Positions 7,780 to 20,490 of a stretch of 64,000 bases of DNA are shown in pieces. Location: positions 47,347,452 through 47,411,451 of the forward strand of contig CM059972.1 of NCBI GenBank assembly GCA_030490835.1, in the 5' to 3' direction. The DNA is from Annona cherimola (Eukaryota > Streptophyta > Magnoliopsida > Magnoliales > Annonaceae). Both the position numbers and the translations under genes were made by a program. Every line of letters starts with the position of its first letter. Within the stretch, counting starts at the first letter, position 1. The notes below the pieces were generated by a model. The model was not told the DNA's origin. It worked only from the letters and a program-made list of their open reading frames with translations, and did no database searches.

Positions 7780-10700
7780 ACCCTTAAGTTGATTTTAAGA
7801 ATTGTTGATTGATAATTTTCTTATATGTATATGCAAAGAAATGAAAAGGTAAAAGTTATATATGGTAATTATGTATGTGTATTTAGCTTTCGAAAATTTA
7901 AAGTGAACTTGGCTTGTTAAAGATTTTAAACAAGCTACTTGAATGATTTCATAAGCTTAGAACTCTAAACATGGAGATTAAATGAAGTGATGAACAATCA
8001 CTAAGTTATATATGTATGGGGTTGTTAAAAAGATTAATGTAAATTCAAGAAGTTGAATATAAGCAAGTCTCTTGAAAGTTTAAGTGAATAAATACCTTAG
8101 ACATGGGTATTTAATAAAGTAGATGAGCAATTGCTATACCTATATAGGTAAGTATGTATTACGTTACTAATGAGGAAAGTGAATATTAAGGGTTATTAAA
8201 AAGGATATGTATGGTTGAATAAGAAATGGGGATAATTATTTCAAATAAAGTTTTGATAGAAAATTTGTATATTATGGGATATGAAAGGATATCTTGAGTA
8301 ATTTCAAGAAATTCCTATGAAAAATATAAATATAAAAGGAAAGGAATAACCCATGTATTAAATTTGTATGGATATGTGGTTATAGGGAAATACAAGTATT
8401 AATGTCAAGGAAAGAACCATTTAAGGTTAACATGTTACAGGCCATATGGGATTAAACCATGGGACACGTATACGTGAGTTGAAGGAGAAAGCGAGGGATG
8501 GAAAGCACAAATGATCGACTCAGGTAAGCAAGCTACTTTTTGAAATATAGATTTCATTTGAAAAGTCGAAATGTTTACAATTGCTTTATAATGATGCTTT
8601 AGATAGCATTTTTCAATGTTATTATCTTATTAAATGTTGAAATGATTTGAACATGTATTATTAAGATGTTTTAGGGTTGCTTACAAGGTAAGTAAGCCAA
8701 CCTTCATAAACATTGATTTTGTTTCAAATACGTGTATTGATGATTTTAAGTTTTGCTTATAGAGTAAGCGAATTCCATGCTTGAAAATATGACCTTAATG
8801 TAAAGCTTCAGCATTGCTTCATTTTAAGCATGCCCAAGTTTTGACGATATGATTTTATTTTGTATCAATGATATGTTTGAAGATGATTTCTAGTTAAGTA
8901 AATTCCTAGAAATGCTATTTCAAAGGCATATAAGATTAAAGAATTTTTTTATCTTTTCTAAGATGATATTAGAAACAGACATTAGGAATTCTATTCATAA
9001 AGGGTTTTGAGAAAATTTACGCGATATTTCATATAATGATATTTGTAAATAAATAGAGTATTTGAAATGACTTATAACTGTTTTAAAATGATTTTATACA
9101 GATATTTTGAAATAAACTTTCAAAATACTTTCAATCTCTTTATAGATTGAATTACTTTGGAAAAATGTTTTGTACTCATGTGTTTCTTTCTAAAGAGTTG
9201 GAAGAATGACCCACTTAATACTCGATGTTATAAAACGATTTGATGGATATTTCGTCCAAAACATGGTGCAAACACTTCTCTACAACAATATGGTAAGGAT
9301 GGTATGTGGACGAGGCATATAATGCCAATAAAATGGAAGCAGATGTGTTTGTCTATCCTTTGTTTATAAAAAGCTAGAAAAGGGAATGAAAATATTTACA
9401 AAATGATTCTAAAACAGTTTACCAATAGATAAGAAATATTCTTAAAAATGATGTTTTCTTAGGTATTATAAATAATTAGTAAAATTTATTTATTAACGTG
9501 TTTTTAAAATTCTTTAAGAGAGGTCATTCTTGTATTATTATTTGAAAACAGTTTATGAAAGTGTTTTATTTTGGAAAAAAATAATTATGTCCAATTCTCT
9601 ATTTGAGATAGACTCAATCTGAGGACTGTAATGGATTTTATGATATTAAGTGTTTATTTGGAAAATTACATGGATTTAAGATTTTGTTGATTTTATGGAA
9701 TCATGATAGCATAACGATGAGAATACAAACGAGTGTGCACAGGGACTACGTACTAGGCCCATGGTGGAGGCGGTTGCAGACTGAGATGGTTGCATACCGA
9801 GGCCAACCTCTACCTGTGGCCAAGTCGCTAAGGGGAGGCAGGAGGCCGGCGGTGCCCTCCCTGAAATGGGAGCAAAATCATGGACAACCGCCTAGCTAGC
9901 GGTGCAGTCACATGAATGGTTTCTTTCCTATGGAGGGATGATCACTTGGTAAGTGTCACCTAACAGAGGGTTAGAAACGTATATGCATATCATTTGTTTT
10001 AAAAACCCTAAAATGGGGAGATAAGGATATGTTTTGGACATGATGATGTCCACTGGAATTAATGTTTATTCAATGATATTTTAGGACATAACAATGTCCA
10101 CAGAAAATAATGTTTATTCATTTTATTTCAGAACATTTTTGTATATGCATATGCGTTACATTGAAAAGGTTTTATATGAAATTGTTTTCAGGATATGAAA
10201 TTGTTTTCAGGACATAAAATTGTCCTTATATGATAAGGTTTCTACGCAAATGATTTAGGACAAAGATTGTCCTTATGAATATAGGTATATATGAAAATAA
10301 TTTAAGACATACATTTGTTCTCTTATAAATGGCTTGTATGATGGATTTGACAGGAATGACTTTCAAGAATGATTTATATGAATGGTTGTCATAAATGATT
10401 TAAATGATAGAATTTATGAAGGATTTAAATGCAATGTTTTATGTCAGGTTTTCATGAAAGATTTCTTCCTGTTAAAAGTTGATTCTTGATAAGAGTCTTC
10501 TACTAAACAGAAAGAAATACATTTATATGAAAATGCAAAATGCTTGCTTACTGAGTTCATCACTCACGTTTTGTTTTCCCAAACCTCAGACAGGTATAGG
10601 GAGCTCAAGATATGAAAAACATGATGTATGTTGAGGAAAGGTATGATATAGTATTCATTATGTGTATTGAATGATATGGTTGAAATTTATAAGATGCATT

Positions 10701-11116
10701 AATGTATGTATATGGGTAAGTATTTAGCATTTAATTATGAATGAATTCTATATGGTAATGTTTGGCTAGATTGTATAAGCCAAGGTTGTAAGAGAATGTG
10801 ATGAAGATTTTATGAATAATGTATATGATTGATGTCAACTGTTAAGGGATATGTTTATAAATATAGTATGTTAAAATGCTTTGTGTATCAAAATTATAAG
10901 TGTCTTATTGGTTACAAGATGAATGAAGTGAGAAATGAAGAATAGAAATAAGAAGGGATAAAGTAATCAATTGAAAATAAATCAAAATTTTTTTTTTGAC
11001 GAAATCCAAATTAAGATCCTGCCGCGTGAACAGGGCAACAATCCTGTGTTACATTTACCAATCAATCTGATCTTGAGGTAAGGAAGTGACGTCTCGGTTT
11101 GGGGCGCCACAGAAGT

Positions 11117-11128
11117 TGGTATCAGAGC
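11117..11128 (+). other. BIG primer-binding site (tRNA-iMet)
   Basis: TGGTATCAGAGC, starting five bases after the 5' LTR ends at 11111. It is the same primer site as in Chr1 and should be functional as seen. Confidence 0.9.
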
Positions 11129-13730
11129 ATGGATTGGTAAATAGGCGGGAGAAGGAGAAAATAAAGGATGATGAAAGGATAAATTTGATACCGCAGAGTT
11201 AGATGTTAAAGCAAGAATTGGTAAATAGGTGGGAAAGGAAAAGGATTTGATATCATAGAACTTGATATCTGAGAAAGAATTAGTAAATAGATGTCAAAAA
11301 AAAAAGATATATCACAGAAATGGTATCCTAACAAGGATTGATGAATAGGCATAGAAAGTGAAAAATAATAGATGAAGAAAAGAAGGATAGGATATCACCA
11401 AGATTGATATTATGACTAGAATAGGAAAATAGGTATGGAAAGAAAAGAAGTGAATTGAAATTTTGATATGCATCTATATACCATCATGTGTTGTTTTTTT
11501 TTTTTTTTTTTTTATGAAGAATTGAAATGTTATGGGTCAAAAAGAAGAGGAAAATTATTTGGAATTTTCTTTAATCTCAAGGTATTTAGAAGATGTATAT
11601 GAGAGAGTTTACTCCCTATATTGATTTGATGAACTCATAGAAAAATGAAAATGAAAAAGACAATGATGAGTTATAGAAAATGAAAGTGCAAATGATAATA
11701 AAAGACCTCAGTGAAAGGGTCCAGAAAGAATGGAAAAAGATGAAAAAGGTATCAAATTAGTTTAGCACTAATATAGTCATAGAGGAGCTTACATTGGTAT
11801 GATATGTTCGTAGGCATTGGGTAGTGAGATTAAGATAGATGAAGTTAGCAAAAGTCTCTTTTGACTTTTTGAATGTATGATGTTTTGATGAAAAGGTGTT
11901 ATTAAGGTACAAGTGAAACGTATTGCAATTGTATGATAAATATATAAATATATAAATATATGTATAGGAAAAGGAAAGATTGGTAATCTTTCTATTTAAT
12001 ATAATGATTATGTATGTTATGACCTACTATATGGTAAGGTGAGAGACAGTATTTCTATATGATTTTTACATATGTAGAAATTATCATGTGTATTACAAGA
12101 GCTAAAGCTAGATTGAATAAAAAAAAAGATGGTTATAAATGAGGAACCTATAAGTTAAAAAGGAACAGATCTAAGTAACCAAGATAAATAGGGACAATCA
12201 AAATCAAGGACTCGTCAACGACGAGCAAATGTCAACCATGAACTAGAGGTTGAAAGTAGAATTGTTATACGTGACACCACTCAGATAGAACTTATAGAGG
12301 CACAGGTAACCACAAATATAATAGAAACTATACAATCGGCTACTCGGGAATGAGCAGCCTAAATAGTGAAATAATTCAAGGTCTTTGGGAAAAGGCCTAA
12401 TGGAGTTATTTAGAAAAACATGAAAGGAATGGGCTGATGCAGGCTGCACATCCTAACCTAATACCAAGATATATAAAAATTGATGATAGTATGTTAGAAA
12501 CATACAGGAAGGATATTAATGTTCTTTCTAGCTCAACATTCCCCTAAGCTCATAAGTAAATAGAATCCTAATAAGGTAGAGCAATAAATGGCAGAGAATA
12601 AAAAGTTGTTTAGAATTTTCCCTTGTAATGATTTCTAGAAGGTTTCATGTATTACTCATTTATTGACTAAGGATGCTTAGGAATGATGGGAGACCTTCTT
12701 AATTATTATGATACAATCGAAAAAAAAAGAAGAAAAAAAAATTGATGATATGACAAATTTTTATGGAAAGTAATTCCTAGTAGGTACCCAAAGTAGAAAA
12801 AAAAAAATTATTGAATTTAAGAAATCATGTTAGGGAAAAACTGACAGTGATGGAGTATGCAATAAAGTTTAACACCTTGGATATTGATGGATAGAAAACG
12901 TATCTATATATATAAAAAAAAAAAAGAGAGTACAAAGTTTCCATCAAGGGCTGAGGCTATACTTAAAAGGAAAATTTTATACCTCGTTTGATTTAGGAAT
13001 TATATGTTAAGAACAGAAAAGACAAGAGCTATGAAAATGGAAATATTAAGAACCTAAGAATCTTAACAAGGGCAAGGAAATCTTAATTCTGGCACTTAGG
13101 AACATGATATAAAAAAAAGAAAGAAATAGAAAGTTGACAAGGAAACGGAAATTAAACCTAAATAGAATAGGTGCCCTAAATGGATAAAATTGTCAAAATT
13201 GTTTCTTTTATGAATAATTAGATGGTTGGAACAAATGTTATAAGTATGGCTAGAATGGCCAAGTAGCACAAGAACTCTAAAAGTGCTAAGGCAAGATTAT
13301 TAAAGAATTTTATTTCAGATCAAGTAGAATATGTTACTCCCAAATATTTAAATAAAACGCAGAAGGTAATAGAGCAAAGAAGATTAGCCTAGCAACAAAG
13401 GACCGCAGTTGCTAACCAACGGGGTGCTTTTATTAGTTTAGTGCAGATACATACATTGACTCGCATAGAGTCATAAGTATAAGATGAGGAAGTAGCTATA
13501 GGTATACTTTATGCTCTAGGAAATTGGTGATGCTATTGTTTGATTTTTATATAGCATATTTATTTACAACATCCACAGATGTGACCACATTTGTATTGCT
13601 AGTAGAAGAAATGGATAATATCTCTTAGATAGAATCAAGTATATATGTAAGTGACAAGGTTTAATTAGAATGTTGTGGAGGTATAATGGAATATTTAGAG
13701 TATAACAGGTTTCGGGACGAAACCATTTAT
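11129..13730 (+). pseudogene. BIG internal region: eroded gag-protease remnant, no pol
   Basis: From 11129 to about 12100 the sequence is AT-rich with repeated 'gataggtggga/ttggtaaatagg' fragments and a poly-T run at 11497-11514, with no coding. From about 12105 traces of gag can be followed by comparison with Chr1 20510 onward: GCTAGATTGAATAAA near 12109, a Gln/Glu-rich stretch, a KLFRI trace near 12605, the capsid-like LLTKDA near 12660, and protease-side words near 13440-13650. Stops and small indels are everywhere, and RT, RNase H and integrase are absent. The contrast with near-identical LTRs means these remnants were already broken in the element that transposed. Confidence 0.65.
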
Positions 13731-13743
13731 AAGGGGGGGAGGA
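13731..13743 (+). other. BIG polypurine tract
   Basis: AAGGGGGGGAGGA directly before the 3' LTR, preceded by a TTTCGGGACGAAACC stretch like that before the Chr1 PPT. It primes plus-strand synthesis. Confidence 0.88.
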
Positions 13744-16700
13744 TGTGAAACCCCACCTATATTAGAACCTAATAAACGTAGTTTGAAGCTCGTATTAAGA
13801 TGGAATTAAAGGAAATTAATTTTAATAAGGTGATTAAGTTTATTTCCAAGATTATTACGATAATTACGCACATTGAAGGATGAAACAATGTTTATGTGGA
13901 AATTGAAATTAATGCTAATTATCATTTTAATTTTGATTTAATAATTGATATATTCATATCTTATGATTTACAAGCTAGTATAACTTGAAAAATTAAGAGA
14001 TAGCCAAAGATGATATGGTACCTTAATCTATGAAAGCTTACGGGTATACATTACGCATAAAATATAATTCATGAAAGATTTAATGGGATTTTGAATGATT
14101 TTATTATTTGGACAATCTATTACAATTAGGACCAATAATTTTAAATGACGATTAAATTAATCGTTATAGGCCAAAATGGGTTAATAGGATTAAAGAGGCT
14201 TAATGAAAATTGGGAAACATAAATATATCATGAATAATCTTTTTAATTCTCATAATTTTATTTATGAAAATTAGGATGATAATTAATGAGTTAAGTTGAA
14301 AAACGCTAGAAAATTCACAACTTAACGCCTAATTGAGATGAAATTTGAGAGACTAGCGTATAATTATGTGTTTAATCATATGGATGAATTGGATTATAAA
14401 AATTATGAAGGGAAATGGATTAATCGACTAAGATTTTATGATATTTTATGAATTAAATTATTTTGCTAATATCTTAGCATCTACTCATGTTTTTGAGATG
14501 AGATTTTTATATGACTAAGCTAAGGTGCATATGTGACACATGGTGGGAACGCCCATGGTCATATGCATGATATTTCATTTTTTTATGAAAAATATATAAT
14601 TAAATTACCTATGCAAATAGGATAAATAAATGGCCACAAATTAAAGGGGAATTTTATGGCATAAAATGCCATAATGTAAGGCTAAATTAACGTGCATATA
14701 GTGGACAGCTGTGCACAAATTTTAAGCAATTATTATTAAAAAAAAAAAAATTAAATGGAAAATGCATCTAGATAGGGACGTCCACAGCTGAGTATTTAAT
14801 TAAGTAGATTTTCAAACGGTGGAATATTTCCGCATGCACGTCCAATTATTTTCAGCATCTATTAAATATTTATGTAAAAATTATTTTCCAGAAAGATAGG
14901 GTGGAAAATAGGGCAGCTAGGTAGGCCATAGGGGGTGGAAACTTGGGCAGCAAGAAATGAAATCAACGGTTCAGATTTAGCCATGGAAAGTGAGGTGGAC
15001 GGTCAACACTGATGGCAGCGTATTTCATGGGTCAAATGCATAATCCGGTGGTATGAAAAGGCGCAGAAATGCAGAGGGGTTTTAACGGGCTGGAGAAAAA
15101 AAAAAGAGGATGCAGGAAGAGGCAGCAAAGGACGTCCAGCAGCAATTCATGGAGAATAAAAAAAAATGGAAGATGCAATGGCACTAAGAACGGTCCAATA
15201 GTCCAGGTATTTGCTAAGTTTATTTTTTTCATTCCCTCTCAATTCACGTCCAGAAATTCATGGAGGGGCAAAAATATTTTGCCATTTTAATTAGATGTCC
15301 AAAACTTAGATATGTTGCTGAATCTTTATGTTAATTCTCCCCTACCTATTTCACGTTAAATATAGATGATATAAAAAAAAATTTCATAATATTTATGCCC
15401 TGTTCAGATTTACGTTCAGCAGCTATGGTATAAAATAAAATTTTCATTTTATTTATTTCTGCCCAAAATGACGTCCAACAGATGGAAATATGGAAAGAAA
15501 TTTCATAATTATTTTTCATGCCCAGATTAACGTGCAACAGATATGATATGGGAAATTTTTTTTATATTTATTCTTTCTGCCCATTTCACGTTCAGCAGGG
15601 GCGTGGTATTAATTTTTTTTATATATCTGTCATTTAATCCATGCTCAAAATCACGTCCAGCAACATGATATAAATATATATATATATATATATATATTTA
15701 TTTATTCATTAATTCATGCCTCAATGACGTTCAGCAATATGGAGGAAAAAAATGATGAAGTTTTGCTTTTAATGGGAACGTGAAATCCGGTGTATTTTAA
15801 TTTAATTAAATTGTTATATGAGGAATTATAAGCATTAAGGGTTAAGGAATTAAAACTAGGTCATATATGGGTATACCTTTAAATGGATGCCTAGATCATG
15901 TATAGATTTGAATTTCTGTTATAATTAAGGTTTCAGAAATTTTCTGTTAATTTAGGGTATTATGAATCATAAACAAGCCCTACAAATGATTATAAGAATG
16001 ATTTATAGATAGCCTCTCATGTATGTATAGTTAAGGTGCAAATTTCATAAATGAAATTTGGAAATATGAGAACATATGGGGCTGTTTTGTAAAAAGGGAT
16101 AAGTTTCAGAAATTTTGATGGAATTTAGCATGCTATAGATCCTATATAAACCCTTAAGTTGATTTTAAGAATTGTTGATTGATAATTTTCTTATATGTAT
16201 ATGCAAAGAAATGAAAAGGTAAAAGTTATATATGGTAATTATGTATGTGTATTTAGCTTTCGAAAATTTAAAGTGAACTTGGCTTGTTAAAGATTTTAAA
16301 CAAGCTACTTGAATGATTTCATAAGCTTAGAACTCTAAACATGGAGATTAAATGAAGTGATGAACAATCACTAAGTTATATATGTATGGGGTTGTTAAAA
16401 AGATTAATGTAAATTCAAGAAGTTGAATATAAGCAAGTCTCTTGAAAGTTTAAGTGAATAAATACCTTAGACATGGGTATTTAATAAAGTAGATGAGCAA
16501 TTGCTATACCTATATAGGTAAGTATGTATTACGTTACTAATGAGGAAAGTGAATATTAAGGGTTATTAAAAAGGATATGTATGGTTGAATAAGAAATGGG
16601 GATAATTATTTCAAATAAAGTTTTGATAGAAAATTTGTATATTATGGGATATGAAAGGATATCTTGAGTAATTTCAAGAAATTCCTATGAAAAATATAAA

Positions 16701-19481
16701 TATAAAAGGAAAGGAATAACCCATGTATTAAATTTGTATGGATATGTGGTTATAGGGAAATACAAGTATTAATGTTAAGGAAAGAACCATTTAAGGTTAA
16801 CATGTTACAGGCCATATGGGATTAAACCATGGGACACGTATACGTGAGTTGAAGGAGAAAGCGAGGGATGGAAAGCACAAATGATCGACTCAGGTAAGCA
16901 AGCTACTTTTTGAAATATAGATTTCATTTGAAAAGTCGAAATGTTTACAATTGCTTTATAATGATGCTTTAGATAGCATTTTTCAATGTTATTATCTTAT
17001 TAAATGTTGAAATGATTTGAACATGTATTATTAAGATGTTTTAGGGTTGCTTACAAGGTAAGTAAGCCAACCTTCATAAACATTGATTTTGTTTCAAATA
17101 CGTGTATTGATGATTTTAAGTTTTGCTTATAGAGTAAGCGAATTCCATGCTTGAAAATATGACCTTAATGTAAAGCTTCAGCATTGCTTCATTTTAAGCA
17201 TGCCCAAGTTTTGACGATATGATTTTATTTTGTATCAATGATATGTTTGAAGATGATTTCTAGTTAAGTAAATTCCTAGAAATGCTATTTCAAAGGCATA
17301 TAAGATTAAAGAATTTTTTTATCTTTTCTAAGATGATATTAGAAACAGACATTAGGAATTCTATTCATAAAGGGTTTTGAGAAAATTTACGCGATATTTC
17401 ATATAATGATATTTGTAAATAAATAGAGTATTTGAAATGACTTATAACTGTTTTAAAATGATTTTATACAGATATTTTGAAATAAACTTTCAAAATACTT
17501 TCAATCTCTTTATAGATTGAATTACTTTGGAAAAATGTTTTGTACTCATGTGTTTCTTTCTAAAGAGTTGGAAGAATGACCCACTTAATACTCGATGTTA
17601 TAAAACGATTTGATGGATATTTCGTCCAAAACATGGTGCAAACACTTCTCTACAACAATATGGTAAGGATGGTATGTGGACGAGGCATATAATGCCAATA
17701 AAATGGAAGCAGATGTGTTTGTCTATCCTTTGTTTATAAAAAGCTAGAAAAGGGAATGAAAATATTTACAAAATGATTCTAAAACAGTTTACCAATAGAT
17801 AAGAAATATTCTTAAAAATGATGTTTTCTTAGGTATTATAAATAATTAGTAAAATTTATTTATTAACGTGTTTTTAAAATTCTTTAAGAGAGGTCATTCT
17901 TGTATTATTATTTGAAAACAGTTTATGAAAGTGTTTTATTTTGGAAAAAAATAATTATGTCCAATTCTCTATTTGAGATAGACTCAATCTGAGGACTGTA
18001 ATGGATTTTATGATATTAAGTGTTTATTTGGAAAATTACATGGATTTAAGATTTTGTTGATTTTATGGAATCATGATAGCATAACGATGAGAATACAAAC
18101 GAGTGTGCACAGGGACTACGTACTAGGCCCATGGTGGAGGCGGTTGCAGACTGAGATGGTTGCATACCGAGGCCAACCTCTACCTGTGGCCAAGTCGCTA
18201 AGGGGAGGCAGGAGGCCGGCGGCGCCCTCCCTGAAATGGGAGCAAAATCATGGACAACCGCCTAGCTAGCGGTGCAGTCACATGAATGGTTTCTTTCCTA
18301 TGGAGGGATGATCACTTGGTAAGTGTCACCTAACAGAGGGTTAGAAACGTATATGCATATCATTTGTTTTAAAAACCCTAAAATGGGGAGATAAGGATAT
18401 GTTTTGGACATGATGATGTCCACTGGAATTAATGTTTATTCAATGATATTTTAGGACATAACAATGTCCACAGAAAATAATGTTTATTCATTTTATTTCA
18501 GAACATTTTTGTATATGCATATGCGTTACATTGAAAAGGTTTTATATGAAATTGTTTTCAGGATATGAAATTGTTTTCAGGACATAAAATTGTCCTTATA
18601 TGATAAGGTTTCTACGCAAATGATTTAGGACAAAGATTGTCCTTATGAATATAGGTATATATGAAAATAATTTAAGACATACATTTGTTCTCTTATAAAT
18701 GGCTTGTATGATGGATTTGACAGGAATGACTTTCAAGAATGATTTATATGAATGGTTGTCATAAATGATTTAAATGATAGAATTTATGAAGGATTTAAAT
18801 GCAATGTTTTATGTCAGGTTTTCATGAAAGATTTCTTCCTGTTAAAAGTTGATTCTTGATAAGAGTCTTCTACTAAACAGAAAGAAATACATTTATATGA
18901 AAATGCAAAATGCTTGCTTACTGAGTTCATCACTCACGTTTTGTTTTCCCAAACCTCAGACAGGTATAGGGAGCTCAAGATATGAAAAACATGATGTATG
19001 TTGAGGAAAGGTATGATATAGTATTCATTATGTGTATTGAATGATATGGTTGAAATTTATAAGATGCATTAATGTATGTATATGGGTAAGTATTTAGCAT
19101 TTAATTATGAATGAATTCTATATGGTAATGTTTGGCTAGATTGTATAAGCCAAGGTTGTAAGAGAATGTGATGAAGATTTTATGAATAATGTATATGATT
19201 GATGTCAACTGTTAAGGGATATGTTTATAAATATAGTATGTTAAAATGCTTTGTGTATCAAAATTATAAGTGTCTTATTGGTTACAAGATGAATGAAGTG
19301 AGAAATGAAGAATAGAAATAAGAAGGGATAAAGTAATCAATTGAAAATAAATCAAAATTTTTTTTTGGACGAAATCCAAATTAAGATCCTGCCGCGTGAA
19401 CAGGGCAACAATCCTGTGTTACATTTACCAATCAATCTGATCTTGAGGTAAGGAAGTGACGTCTCGGTTTGGGGCGCCACA
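13744..19481 (+). repeat. BIG 3' LTR (5738 bp)
   Basis: Second copy of the BIG LTR, followed by TSD gcttc at 19482-19486. It differs from the 5' copy by a 2-bp microsatellite change and a few point changes, which is about 0.05% substitution if my reading is complete. Confidence 0.93.
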
Positions 19482-20165
19482 GCTTCCCAGCAGGATTTAA
19501 GGTTTAGGCCTCCCATACCAGAAGAATTTTTTCAATCACGGTCTACCCTACACATCAGGAGAGAGGAGATCACTAGTTCTTACCATTATGTTCTTCAGGT
19601 AAGACCCAATAATGAAGGACCTACTAGTAAGGTTTCCTCACCACAGTACACCCCACATCTCCAACCATACTCGCCCCTAGTTACCGATGAAATCAATGGT
19701 GCGGAGTTACAGGAATATTGGAGTAGGATCTCCGCCCCGGTTCCACCAAATGAGGGACCCTAGTACAGCCTTGCAGGAGAATTTGTACAGTTCCGTTATG
19801 GGATCAGTTGGGAGGAATTAGATAGGAAGGAAAGAAAGCATCATAGACTCCGAGAGGAGACCCGTGCCCGAGGGGAGCTCGTAATGGAGCAGGCTCCTAA
19901 CAAACTACCCAGCGAACATATACTACGAGCCGTAGATTGTGAAGATGAACTTGCAAGGGAGAAAAGCGAGAATGATGACGATGACACCATGGAAGGGACC
20001 ATCAAAAGTGAGAGTGAGGAGGAGAAGGAAGAAAATGTGAATGAGAACCTAGACCCCCCAGTATGGTCCGACACTAGTACTATTACTGAGGAACCCACAC
20101 AGGTGCCTCCTAGCCGTAGGAGGTATATAAGGGGACCCAAGGGTTATGCAAATAGGCATAGATAA

Positions 20166-20490
20166 ATTATAAGGATAGTGGTTTTCCTTTTATAGTTGTG
20201 TATGTATATTTGTGGAATAGTTTTTGTATGTTTTAGTTTATACGTAACTGTACTTGTAAAAATGTTTAATGTATGAAATAAATTAGTAGTACGTATGAAT
20301 GTAAAATATGTGTTGTATATATTGTGATACTAAAGCACTTTTTGTTGTAAAAACAAACTTGTTCATACTAATGTATGTGGAAAAAAATAGTTATTGTTGA
20401 TATCTGTGTTTGTTATGAATAATTGTGTGTGATTATTTTAAGATAATAAAGGATATTACTAATATAATTTTTCTATGTCTAGATAACATC
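20166..20490 (+). other. Spacer between ORF0 and gag of Chr1
   Basis: AT-rich and non-coding, with several TGTATGT stretches. The corresponding spacer in Chr2 (36776-37189) is of similar length. I see no clear promoter or hairpin in it. Confidence 0.5.

Larger units (their letters stand above)
5372..11111 (+). repeat. BIG 5' LTR (5740 bp)
   Basis: The LTR is unusually long. Its U3 holds an array of ACGTCCAGCAG-like repeats (6755-7370) and a TATATAA box at 7773-7779. Downstream are a donor-like CAG/GTAAGCAAG (GT at 8524) and an acceptor-like TTTTCCCAAACCTCAG ending at 10589, both shared with other Chr-type LTRs. A GC-richer island (about 9750-9900) contains the GGCGCCCTCCCTGAAAT block common to these LTRs. 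It contains only short chance ORFs. Confidence 0.93.
5372..19481 (+). mobile_element. BIG: very young non-autonomous LTR retrotransposon with 5.7-kb LTRs
   Basis: Two direct repeats, 5372-11111 and 13744-19481, begin TGTGAAACCCC and end GGCGCCACA. They flank only 2.6 kb of internal sequence with a tRNA-Met PBS and a PPT. The 5-bp duplication gcttc lies at 5367-5371 and 19482-19486. The LTRs differ only at a TA microsatellite (2 bp, near 7310) and at a few bases I could find (8406/16776 C/T; 9853/18223 T/C; 10998/19367 or 19368 T/G). The internal region has no usable ORF, only eroded gag-protease remnants, so it must have moved using proteins of another element. LTR end and PBS resemble Chr1, making a Tekay-type element a likely helper. 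Confidence 0.93.
5262..20165 (+). pseudogene. ORF0 of Chr1: acidic protein encoded before gag, split by BIG
   Basis: Exon-like pieces at 5262-5371 and 19487-20165 join in frame once BIG and one TSD are removed (about 263 codons). The N-terminus is MADKGKAVL, followed by an Arg/Glu-rich helix and a WW pair, then a Pro/Gln-rich middle, and a very acidic region (residues about 190-240, runs of Glu/Asp) before a basic R/K end. One in-frame TAG at 19761-19763 stands where Chr2 has Trp. Chr2 carries the same ORF at the same place with the same start, WW motif, NxGPWY motif, acidic block and SRRRYIR end, so it was a real gene of this lineage. I recognise no domain. It ends about 325 bases before gag. 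Confidence 0.7.

Noticed and set aside
9684..9899. 71-codon frame in a GC-richer patch, repeated at 18054-18269
   Set aside because: This is the GGCGCCCTCCCTGAAAT block shared by non-coding LTRs; other families do not keep the frame.
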